NCBI GenBank assembly: GCA_963930645.1 | Contig: OZ005650.1 | Span: forward strand, 65,724,718-65,788,717 | DNA length: 64,000 nucleotides | Direction: 5' to 3' | DNA from: Salticus scenicus | Taxonomy: Eukaryota; Arthropoda; Arachnida; Araneae; Salticidae | Shown here: in pieces, positions 60,101 to 64,000 of the stretch | Layout of the letters: each line of letters opens with the position of its first letter | Numbering within the stretch: the first letter of the stretch is position 1 | Notes under the pieces: generated by a model | Seen by the model: only the letters and a program-made list of their open reading frames with translations | Database searches by the model: none | What the model was told of the DNA's origin: nothing | Program-made: the position numbers and the translations under genes

Positions 60101-60529
60101 ATTGTGCTCTGCTCCCAAATAATAATAATAATAAATCACAAAATATATAAATATTTTAATCTTTTCCCACTTTTCTTAACTTTTATTCTTCTTTTGCACA
60201 ACCCTTTCTTCCTTTTACAGGCTTTATTTTATTTTATTTTTTTTTGTGTGTGTGTGGAAAGGGAGGGTTAGACTCACTTGCAGTTTTTTCTTTTTGACTC
60301 ACATTTTTAGATCAATTGCATCACAGTTTTATCACCAGTGAGTCAAACTGAATTTCAAATGTAATGCAAACCCTACTAACTGATGTTTTGTATTTACTAG
60401 AATTCAGTATTTTAATTTATTTATTACATTCAAGTTTTATATTGTAATAGGATGGTATTTTTTATAGGTGGATCTCCCTATTTAGCAGCTAAAATTAATG
60501 AAGCTAAAGATTTGCTTGATAAAAGTTGA
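30279..60529 (+). CDS. DNAJC19: TIM14/PAM18 (DNAJC19) J-protein of the mitochondrial import motor, complete
   Basis: The product is an inner-membrane J-protein that stimulates mitochondrial Hsp70 in the TIM23 import motor. Six exons splice in phase to 115 residues (human 116). Residues 2-19 (SSSVILAGLALAAAGYTG) form the single membrane segment. Residues 45-60 carry the family signature SFANSKYYKGGFEPKM. The J domain follows, with REAGLILGVSPSASKNKIKD, the catalytic HPD tripeptide at 92-94 ([20 protein letters not shown]) and a short tail DLLDKS. It reads very close to insect Tim14. Introns of 6.2, 2.7, 8.3, 7.8 and 4.9 kb have GTAAG-type donors (GTAAAT at one) and are packed with transposons. 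I saw no frameshift or lost key residue. Confidence 0.95.
31246..31650. mobile_element. Non-autonomous hAT element, 405 bp, GGGGA-rich
   Basis: Inverted ends CAGTAATGCCAGAT / CAGTGATGCCAGAT (right end read inward) are flanked by TTTGGGCT / TTTGGGTT (31238-31245, 31651-31658), an 8-bp duplication with one change. The interior is full of 'ttggggattttt' and 'ttggggac' motifs at irregular spacing. Confidence 0.8.
31659..32110. repeat. Long palindrome (~190-bp arms) with a duplicated block in one arm
   Basis: The left arm (31663-31850) reads outward from 'tacatcagtc' through 'tttcccatg', 'tttttcgaattctg', 'aatattactctttgaac' to 'gaacaatttttcgaaaaaat'. The right arm (31880-32106) is its inverted copy. 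The right arm has an extra direct copy of about 45 bp ('aagctaaaagacgacctgtt' then 'caaagagtaatatt'), absent from the left. The ends 'tacatcagtc' are inverted repeats. It is a foldback element or MITE of unknown class. Confidence 0.75.
34244..34477 (-). mobile_element. tRNA-derived SINE with (CCAA)n tail
   Basis: This GC-rich block stands out from AT-rich surroundings. On the minus strand it begins CCACCAGCAGCCGAGCGGTT (A-box-like, GCCGAGCGG), has GGTTTCGGATTC (B-box-like) about 35 bp later, and ends in a CCAA repeat (seen as ggttggttggttgg on the plus strand). AGACATGTAYCGG flanks it on both sides (34231-34243, 34478-34490), a 13-bp duplication with one change. The other hAT copy reads AGACATGTGTCGG uninterrupted at the same place. 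The plus-strand open frame over it is chance. Confidence 0.75.
34735..35525 (+). repeat. Repeat family 'R', copy 4, inside a hAT element
   Basis: It starts 'ctttcttctatatttagtag' and carries four subunits with GGTGGCGCTGCT-type motifs (near 34800, 34946, 35093, 35240), each followed by 'ggctatatctca' and 'aacaaaacttgatatgtgag'. It ends with a shortened tail 'agaagaatgtatactag'. The head of the repeat (the 'accttgac' part) is deleted compared with copy 3. Confidence 0.6.
35856..36019 (+). mobile_element. Non-autonomous hAT MITE, 164 bp
   Basis: CAGTGGCAGATTTAAG at the left and CAGTGGCGGATCCAGAACTT read inward from the right, flanked by a perfect 8-bp duplication, ATAGTGAG (35848-35855, 36020-36027). 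Internal G-rich and C-rich tracts are complementary and could pair. It lies 18 bp beyond the duplication of the larger hAT element. Same family as 20803-20969. Confidence 0.88.
36480..36531 (+). CDS. DNAJC19: DNAJC19 exon 2 (membrane segment)
   Basis: 52 nt: 17 codons plus the first base of a Gly codon. Acceptor TTTTTCAG, donor GTAAAT. It encodes SSSVILAGLALAAAGYT, the hydrophobic membrane segment. Confidence 0.9.
36722..37427. mobile_element. MITE with GAGTGGACAAT ends, 706 bp
   Basis: Inverted ends GAGTGGACAATACCCAATTT / GAGTGGACAATGCCTAATTT (right end read inward), two differences in 20. Subterminal blocks 'gggaaaatttatttc' and 'ggaaacaaatttttccca' are also inverted. Fragments of the family are at 15880-16160 and 22565-22835. 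No clear duplication was found. It is in DNAJC19 intron 2. Confidence 0.65.
39222..39298 (+). CDS. DNAJC19: DNAJC19 exon 3
   Basis: 77 nt: two bases complete Gly19, then 25 codons. Acceptor CTTTTAG, donor GTAAGT. It encodes RFLARHSKQWAEALEKQLKQ and LPTAS, the positively charged matrix-side segment after the membrane anchor. The poly-T tract at 39160-39181 lies just upstream in the intron. Confidence 0.92.
39555..40240 (+). repeat. Repeat family 'R', copy 5
   Basis: The head near 39560-39680 ('tgtgtgtgtattaaaaattc', 'accttgagttaaattggtgc'), the middle 'aaataattttaataaatgat' near 40160 and the tail 'agaagaaagtcttgtggtgg' then 'ccacaacatatttg' at 40207-40241 match the other copies. It holds a C-rich run near 39715-39725 and another near 39917-39928. 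Confidence 0.5.
40277..40494. mobile_element. Small pogo-like MITE, ~218 bp
   Basis: The left end CAGTAAAGTAAACTCTCGAT follows TA, and the right end read inward carries TAAAGTAGACTCTCGACTAT. The CAGT start, the 'CTCGATTA' motif and the TA flank resemble pogo/Tigger-type elements. The right boundary is approximate. Confidence 0.5.
41002..41931 (-). pseudogene. LINE-type ribonuclease H domain relic
   Basis: The frame 41122-41931 is open for 269 residues, and the reading continues to 41002 after two in-frame stops (TGA 41122-41124 and a later TAG). RNase H motifs in order: WYNDGSKLGS (first Asp), FQAEIFAI (Glu), CSDSQAALLS (second Asp), SLHWVPGHMGIPGNELARSG. The usual Asp after GNE (as in GNEKAD) is missing through a small deletion. 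A zinc-knuckle-like CRGCCLEEETARHILCD follows, then RHLIEPWELQD, as at the end of I/Jockey-like non-LTR retrotransposon polyproteins. The reverse transcriptase is absent, so the copy is 5'-truncated. Confidence 0.8.
42000..43838. other. AT-rich filler between the LINE relic and the mariner
   Basis: It holds a pure A run of about 30 at 42139-42168 and two diverged copies of a ~180-bp repeat ('gataaagaatttctttttgt' near 42430 and 'gataaggaatttttctttgt' near 42600). An inverted copy of the latter lies near 49825-49960. No gene was recognised. Confidence 0.4.
43840..45321 (+). mobile_element. Tc1/mariner-class transposon with ~100-bp inverted repeats (1482 bp)
   Basis: It starts CAGGGTGATTCAAAAAAACG and ends ...AATCACCCTG, flanked by TA (43838-43839, 45322-45323). 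The inverted repeats stay almost identical for about 100 bp, through 'tggacaaaatgatatggcag', 'atcagtcgtacaacaaggat' and 'agagggtcacaa'. It encodes a decayed transposase (44031-45103). Well-preserved ends around a broken gene could reflect movement by a related transposase acting in trans. Confidence 0.88.
44031..45103 (+). pseudogene. Mariner-class DDE transposase, DD41D spacing, frameshifted
   Basis: The N-terminal helix-turn-helix reads MADMHLIYGMANCNGREALQ and VPSCSFFATLHRRLCETGSF. A frameshift near 44220-44255 leads to NPTVDVEERVVQELQHNPSM. Another shift before 44433 gives DFAFWFLQESAADRNFAASV and FTDEAAFSLEG (first Asp). A third near 44620 leads to MWAGIVEDCLLGPYIL and FQHDGAPAHFSTDVRAHL (second Asp), then SPDLSPLDFFLW (third Asp). 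I count 41 residues between the second and third Asp. A TGA at 44918 interrupts the final block, which reads on to TAG at 45101. At least three frameshifts and one stop make it inactive. The frames are not joined here. Confidence 0.85.
46214..46668 (+). mobile_element. Helitron B, copy 2
   Basis: It shares with 29592-30126 the text 'aagagatttccttggactct', 'gaacgcaagttgccacc', 'tcgataagctgtttaatccg', and the 3' end GTGCGAAAATTTCACAC then AGGCTTG and CTAG (46665-46668). The 5' end starts TC but is diverged, and the base after CTAG is C instead of T. It lies in the right part of the pogo-like element. Confidence 0.65.
47611..47693 (+). CDS. DNAJC19: DNAJC19 exon 4 (start of J domain)
   Basis: 83 nt: 27 codons plus two bases of a Ser codon. 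Acceptor TTTTTTAG, donor GTAAGC. It encodes SFANSKYYKGGFEPKMTRRE then AGLILGV. The YY-GGF-PKM-(K/R)REA pattern is diagnostic of TIM14. Confidence 0.95.
47700..50490. other. DNAJC19 intron 4, proximal part
   Basis: I see no gene. Contents: a G run at 48920-48938, A and T runs, a CA-rich tract near 49005-49025, and a block near 49590-49960. That block starts 'gtaaggaaagtattgtaatt' like the head of repeat R and ends in an inverted copy of the repeat seen at 42430-42650. Confidence 0.35.
50502..50734. mobile_element. piggyBac-like MITE, 233 bp
   Basis: TTAA flanks both sides (50498-50501, 50735-50738). The inverted ends CCCCTTGGGTAC are identical for 12 bp and begin with CCC, as in piggyBac-type elements. 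No coding content. Confidence 0.72.
51251..53050 (+). repeat. Minisatellite, ~8-9 diverged units of ~135 bp
   Basis: Units carry 'gatgacaatacatgctgaag', 'cagaaatggacttagg', 'ggccctggggctcc'-like text, 'tttgattttgaattttaa' and 'agttgagctaaaattttgca'. They recur near 51251, 52035, 52185, 52322, 52460, 52590 (partial), 52715, 52855 and 53000. A hAT element (51404-52035) was inserted in the first unit. Short frames over it (such as 52293-52523 on the minus strand) are by-products. Confidence 0.75.
51404..52035. mobile_element. Non-autonomous hAT element, 632 bp, in the minisatellite
   Basis: Inverted ends CAGGGTTTAAACTG / CAGGGTTTAACCTG (right end read inward) are of the same family as 3320-3861. 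The flanks GTGAAAAG and ATGACAAC both fit the minisatellite consensus 'TGACAA' at this point, so they look like a decayed 8-bp duplication. Confidence 0.7.
53200..54166. mobile_element. pogo/Tigger-like non-autonomous element, 967 bp
   Basis: The ends read CAGTATGGAACCGTTTATCC (left) and CAGTAGGGAACCAATTATCC (right, read inward) with TA outside each. 'ccagttatcc(g/a)g(a)a' is repeated several times near both ends (53224-53260, 54096-54125). That is typical of Tigger-like termini. It carries an A-rich run at 53288-53312 and no transposase. Confidence 0.7.
54614..55274 (+). mobile_element. pogo/Tigger-like element with a transposase remnant, 661 bp
   Basis: The ends CCGTATATTTCCGAATATAA / CCGTATATTTCCGTGTATAA (right end read inward) lead into GCCGA, and are flanked by TA (54612-54613, 55275-55276). 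'tataagccga' repeats occur near both termini. The interior holds a readable transposase fragment (54996-55058), so this is an internally deleted copy. Confidence 0.72.
54996..55058 (+). pseudogene. Tigger-type DDE transposase fragment
   Basis: Within a longer open frame (54852-55205) the segment MQPLDVYIDKPFKDRLHRF is readable. It matches the (L/M)QPLDV-(I/L)-KPFKD pattern found just after the catalytic core in Tigger/pogo DDE transposases. Only this segment is recognisable. The residues upstream look like scrambled or non-homologous sequence. Confidence 0.6.
55516..55586 (+). CDS. DNAJC19: DNAJC19 exon 5 (HPD motif)
   Basis: 71 nt: one base completes Ser72, 23 codons, one base of Gly96. Acceptor CTTATAG, donor GTAAGA. 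It encodes PSASKNKIKDAHKRIMILNH then PDK, including the HPD needed to stimulate Hsp70. Confidence 0.95.
55620..55794. mobile_element. MITE with CCC/GGG tracts, 175 bp, TA-flanked
   Basis: CCATAAAATCCCGAAAGTAA at the left and CCATAAAATCCCAAAAGTAC read inward from the right, with TA outside each end. The long C and G tracts can pair. A further right end of the same family (CCGTAAAATCCCGAAAGTAC read inward) stops at 56121, so a second, partial or overlapping copy lies at about 55985-56121. Confidence 0.7.
56150..57820. other. DNAJC19 intron 5 sequence without a recognised gene
   Basis: AT-rich, with A runs near 57125-57150. Near 56716 'cagggccgtgcaaatcaaca' resembles the 'gggctgtgcaaaagcagg' read inward from about 59762, and might mark the ends of one large element around the transposase relic at 57821. 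The flanking 8-mers do not match, so it is not called. Confidence 0.3.
57821..58495 (+). pseudogene. Mariner-class transposase relic with DD34D-like spacing
   Basis: Readable pieces in order are LPSYPAFAIVDRRLCETGTF (helix-turn-helix part, like VPSCSFFATLHRRLCETGSF of the copy at 44031), YYPCRLDF, VFFIDEASFTREG (first Asp), NVWAGVIS, EHDGSPAQFSTEVRHFLNAI (second Asp) and SDLNPLDFL (third Asp). Several stops and frame changes separate them. I count 34 residues between the second and third Asp, unlike 41 in the other copy. Terminal repeats were not found. It is strongly decayed and older than the element at 43840. Confidence 0.65.
60468..60529 (+). CDS. DNAJC19: DNAJC19 exon 6 (C-terminus and stop)
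   Basis: 62 nt: two bases complete Gly96, 19 codons, TGA at 60527-60529. Acceptor TTTATAG. It encodes [19 protein letters not shown], the end of the J domain. Confidence 0.93.
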
Positions 60530-60662
60530 TTATGGTGGACTGTATTTTATTTACTCAATCAACTTAGAAGATCTAATTCTAGTACTATTTTATTGTACAG
60601 ATATAGAATTATGTTGCATGAACTAATTTATTTAAGCATAATAAACCTTTTTGTCTTTGAGT
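60530..60662 (+). terminator. DNAJC19 3' UTR with poly(A) signal
   Basis: After the TGA a short AT-rich leader runs to AATAAA at 60640-60645, followed by 'cctttttgtctttgagtttg', a GT/T-rich stretch suitable as a downstream element. The exact cleavage site is unknown. Later AATAAA copies (for example near 60853) are alternatives. Confidence 0.6.
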
Positions 60663-61750
60663 TTGCATTGTTTTATCTGTTTTAGTCATTTTAAAATGAA
60701 AAATGAAAAATACGTGAATATCTATAAAATTTGTGAAATTTTGCTTTTGACTACATGAAATGGAAATTCACATATTATAGATGTTTGACACACAAATAAA
60801 TATATTATTTTATGATGCATTGCGCTGTATAGTTTTTTTTTTTAAACCAGAAATAAATAAAATATTAATAGTATTTTATTTATTTATATATTTAGAAGGA
60901 AAAAAAAAGTTCTATTTTTCTTATTTAAATACTGTCTCTATAATTGTATTAATCATCCAAAATTAATATTAAAATATTTTTATATTTATCTTGTAATTTT
61001 CCATTTGATTTTATACATATTTTTTATGCATATTTATTATTTCATTTTCAAATTAACAAAATTTCCTTATTTTGAGTTGTTAGATGCAGAAAGTTTTTTA
61101 AAAACATTAAACATAAAATAAACTAACAAACATAAGCAGTCTAAAGATTTTTTTTTTTTTCCCTAAAATTGTATGATCTTGTATGGACAAAAATGTTTAA
61201 AAATCCTGATATTGTAAAAGTTATTGGGCTTGTACTATGTTTTATATTGTAAATAAATAACCAATAAATAAATAAATAGTTTTCTTTTGTATTTATTTAC
61301 AAGTTTAATTCCCCACCCCCTTTTTTTCTGTTAAGTATGGTCAATGGTTTCATTAATTTTCACAACTGGTGTTCCATTGCTTTTCCCCTCAAATTTCAAA
61401 ACTATTTCATTCAAATGGTAAGGTGTATAATTCATAACACAAGAAACATATTAAAGACCATTTATAGTAATGAAATTCAAACAGTAATTACAAAGCTACT
61501 GTATTGCAGAAATTTGCATTGAAATGCTGGTATTGAAGGACTTGAGTTAAAATAATTAAACACAGCCCTTTATTAAGTGGGGGGAAAAATAAAAAAGGAA
61601 CAACTCGAAAGTTTGTCTCTTGGCTGATGAAGGATTGTGTTTAATTATTTCATTTCAAAACATTTGTATTATGTTTGTGGCATTTGACTACAAAATTTTC
61701 ATCTGTCAAAGCTCTTAGCTGTTATTTTTTACTTCTTGATAGTAAAGGAC
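60663..61750. other. Intergenic sequence downstream of DNAJC19
   Basis: AT-rich, with several AATAAA hexamers and short T and A runs. I see no gene or bounded element. Confidence 0.4.
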
Positions 61751-61751
61751 C

Positions 61752-62032
61752 TGCCATTGGCTGAAAGATTCTGCTCTTGAAGCTGGTAGACAGGAGGTAT
61801 TGGGTTCGAACCCAGTTGCTCTTGTCAACCTAGCTATTTAGAATTTTCATGAACTGAAATTCGTATGAATAAGGGTTAAAGACCTCTTCGAAAAATTCCC
61901 ATGGAAGGCGTTCTATCTGGGTTTTGGTACCTAGAATAGATAAAAAACCTTAAACTGCAACACTAACTTATTAGTAAAGTTTATTTTTGCTCTCATTATA
62001 TTGACAAGGGAACCTTTTTAAGTGTTAGTCAT
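61752..62032 (+). mobile_element. tRNA-derived SINE
   Basis: The head has an A-box-like TTGGCTGAAAGA near 61757-61768 and a perfect B box in GGGTTCGAACCC (61802-61813), whose flanks pair as a T-arm. It is followed by a non-tRNA body. The acceptor stem is not convincing, so this is a SINE head and not a tRNA gene. The body (from about 61853) is repeated in inverted form at 62176-62356. Confidence 0.6.
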
Positions 62033-62356
62033 ACTTTGAATCGACACTAGGTGCATTTTATAGAATTTCTAATGCTGATTCAGTAGTATATGCAATAAGT
62101 TTTTTGCAAAACTCACTTTTCAAGAAATGATGATCACTTAAAATTTGACAATTTGGCGACTAACACTAAGTAAGTGTGACTAACACTTAAAAAGGTTCCC
62201 TTGTCAATATAATGAGAGCAAAAATAAACTTTACTAATAAGTTAGTGTTACAGTTTAAGGTTTTTTATTTATTCTAGGTACCAAAACCCAGATAGGATGC
62301 CTTCCATGGGAATTTTTTCTAAGAGGTCTTTAACCCTTATTCATATGAATTTCAGT
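61853..62356. repeat. Long inverted repeat, ~180-bp arms, ~145-bp loop
   Basis: The left arm 61853-62032 and the right arm 62176-62356 are inverted copies differing at only about ten positions by eye. Both contain 'aagggttaaagacctctt', 'tatctgggttttggtaccta', 'ttagtaaagtttatttttgc' and 'aagggaacctttttaagtgt'. Only the left arm continues outward into the tRNA-like head. A transcript would fold into a long hairpin. Confidence 0.85.
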
Positions 62357-63286
62357 CAAAGCTCTCTCGATACAGAAATTTTTTGCGTAAGTGTTGTCGC
62401 AAGAAAAAGCCTTTTTTACTTATCTCGGCTTTGTTTACTGAATAGAAAATATAATTTAAAATAAATACTCATTACGCAAAGTTTCAAAATTTTTCAGTTT
62501 GTAAAAATAAAAAAGAGCAGACAATTATCCTAAAAGCTAGAATATGATATTTTAGGATGTCACAGCTATTGCTTTCTGAAGTGTACTTATTATCACATAT
62601 TTTTCTCATTTTTATGAAAAAATTTCACTACCATTAAGACATTTATAATAATGCAGTATTATCTGGTATGTTGTGCTTAATTAAATACAATTACAAATAT
62701 TCCCTTTCTCACTCGTCCTGTAAGCCACGGGTAGATTTTAACAGGATTAAAATTTAGAAATTATGTATGGGAATTTTCTGCAAGGAAGGAGAAAAGTCAC
62801 TAATTCATCAAATTTAAGTGGGTCACAATTCCTTTAAAAATGAGTTTTTCAAAAAATTCATCACATATTCTGAATAAGCATTAAAAACTATACAAAATGC
62901 TCTTAGTGTTGATTCCAAGTACGACGAACACTTAAAAAGTTTCCATTGTGAGAATTAACCCTACAATAACACTGTTGGACACAATATTATATATATAAAC
63001 ATAAATAGTTTTTGTAATCAGTATTTCATATTTCTAAAATAATATATAATTCTGTAACACAACACACCAATTAAATTATTTTCTCTTATGGAACAATTTT
63101 CTCCCATATTCTTCCATAAAAAAAAAAAAGAAAAGCTGTATCTGTAGTAAAATATAATGTGCATTAATGCAGGCTGCCAGAAATAATATAGCAATCTTGT
63201 ATATAACTTTTTCAATCAGGAAGCAAAAATAAATGTCAAACAACTTAATGTGATTTGAGTTTGCATGAAACTATGTATAATAGACT

Positions 63287-64000
63287 CAGTGGCGTTGCCA
63301 GAAAAAATTTCAAGAGGGGACAAAACATGAAAAAAATTTTTTTTTTTTAAATAAAATTCTGATAGTATAGTTTAAAATTAAAGAAAAAAATGAATAAAAT
63401 AAATAATTATTTTTTATGTTAAAATATGTTCATTTCATAAAATTTCATTTTGCAGGTTTTATCTCAATTTTAACTTAATATTTTTGTAACTTGTTGCCAG
63501 AGGGAAAAACATTCTAACATATTGAAGGTAAAACACAACAAATGATGACATTGCTGACTGAAAGCAATGCTGAAAAGTCATGCTTGTCATGCTAAAAAGA
63601 TTTCGGTTAAAGTTATTAAAGTATTTGTATCGAATCTATGATATATGAAAGATAAATAATTTAAATGTCCCATTCTAGACACTATAGTCCATTCAAGTTA
63701 AAGTGATACCCGAAGTAAACAAATGGGTTACAAAGGTATTCCACATTTGTGTCTTTCTCGCGGAAATGGCAACTTTTGTTATTCATGAAAAGAATGTGTT
63801 AAGATTTATCCTTTAACCAAACCAAACTCCAAACAAAAAATAGCTCGTTAAAAGATAAACTATCCCCCACCACTTCTTTTTGTATTTTGGAGTTTATGTC
63901 AAAAACTTGTACCTTACAAGACGTACAACAATGAAAGACCCATTAAAGTAAGAAAAAGTGTTAAGGTAACAAAAGAAGAGGTGGGAAAATTCTAACAAAA
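63287..64000 (+). mobile_element. hAT-like element end, incomplete in window
   Basis: CAGTGGCGTTGCCAGAAAAA followed by 'tttcaagaggggacaaaac' is a typical hAT terminus ('CAGTGGCGTWGCCAGA'). The matching right end and duplication are not found before position 64000, so the right boundary is unknown. Confidence 0.45.

Noticed and set aside
61757..61830. Functional tRNA gene at the GGTTCGAACC motif
   Set aside because: The T-arm is good but no acceptor stem or proper anticodon arm forms, and the sequence runs into a repetitive body, so it is a SINE head.

Overview
The window is nuclear DNA from an animal, most likely an arthropod and possibly a chelicerate such as a spider. It is very AT-rich, its genes have tiny exons separated by introns of kilobases with GT..AG borders, and it is crowded with eukaryotic transposons. 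The species call is an inference: the two host proteins read closest to arthropod homologues, but nothing here fixes the species. There are no bacterial operons, CRISPR arrays or rRNA genes.

Two host genes can be reconstructed, and both products work in mitochondria. On the minus strand, exons at 11071-11079, 6629-6745, 5124-5257 and 2031-2133 encode the N-terminal 121 residues of mitochondrial ribosomal protein L48 (MRPL48). Its C-terminal exon(s) were not found and probably lie left of position 1. On the plus strand, exons at 30313-30315 (start codon only), 36480-36531, 39222-39298, 47611-47693, 55516-55586 and 60468-60529 encode a complete 115-residue TIM14/PAM18/DNAJC19 J-protein of the inner-membrane import motor. 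The genes are divergent, with about 19 kb between their start codons.

Almost everything else is transposable-element (TE) sequence in introns and in the intergenic gap. hAT-type elements with 8-bp target-site duplications dominate: about 14 insertions, several with perfect duplications. There are two Helitrons directly abutting at 29591/29592 and further partial copies. Other elements are Tc1/mariner copies (one with long terminal repeats and a decayed DD41D transposase at 43840-45321, another decayed DD34D-like reading at 57821-58495), pogo/Tigger-like elements, piggyBac-like miniature elements, a Merlin transposase fragment, a LINE ribonuclease H relic, tRNA-derived SINEs and long foldbacks. 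The clearest nest is in DNAJC19 intron 3: a pogo-like element (40824-47277) holds a hAT element (40879-45962), which holds a LINE fragment and a mariner; a Helitron copy lies in the right part of the pogo-like element.

Layout: 1-11.2 kb MRPL48 with intronic TEs; 11.2-25 kb intergenic, bounded by diverged inverted repeats; 25-30.2 kb tandem repeats, Merlin fragment and two abutting Helitrons; 30.3-60.5 kb DNAJC19; 60.7-64 kb intergenic, with a SINE, a long hairpin and the start of another hAT element. I found no convincing undescribed gene system. The observations most worth checking are the long-range inverted repeats between the two genes, the Helitron-on-Helitron boundary, the ordered nest, and the long near-perfect hairpins.
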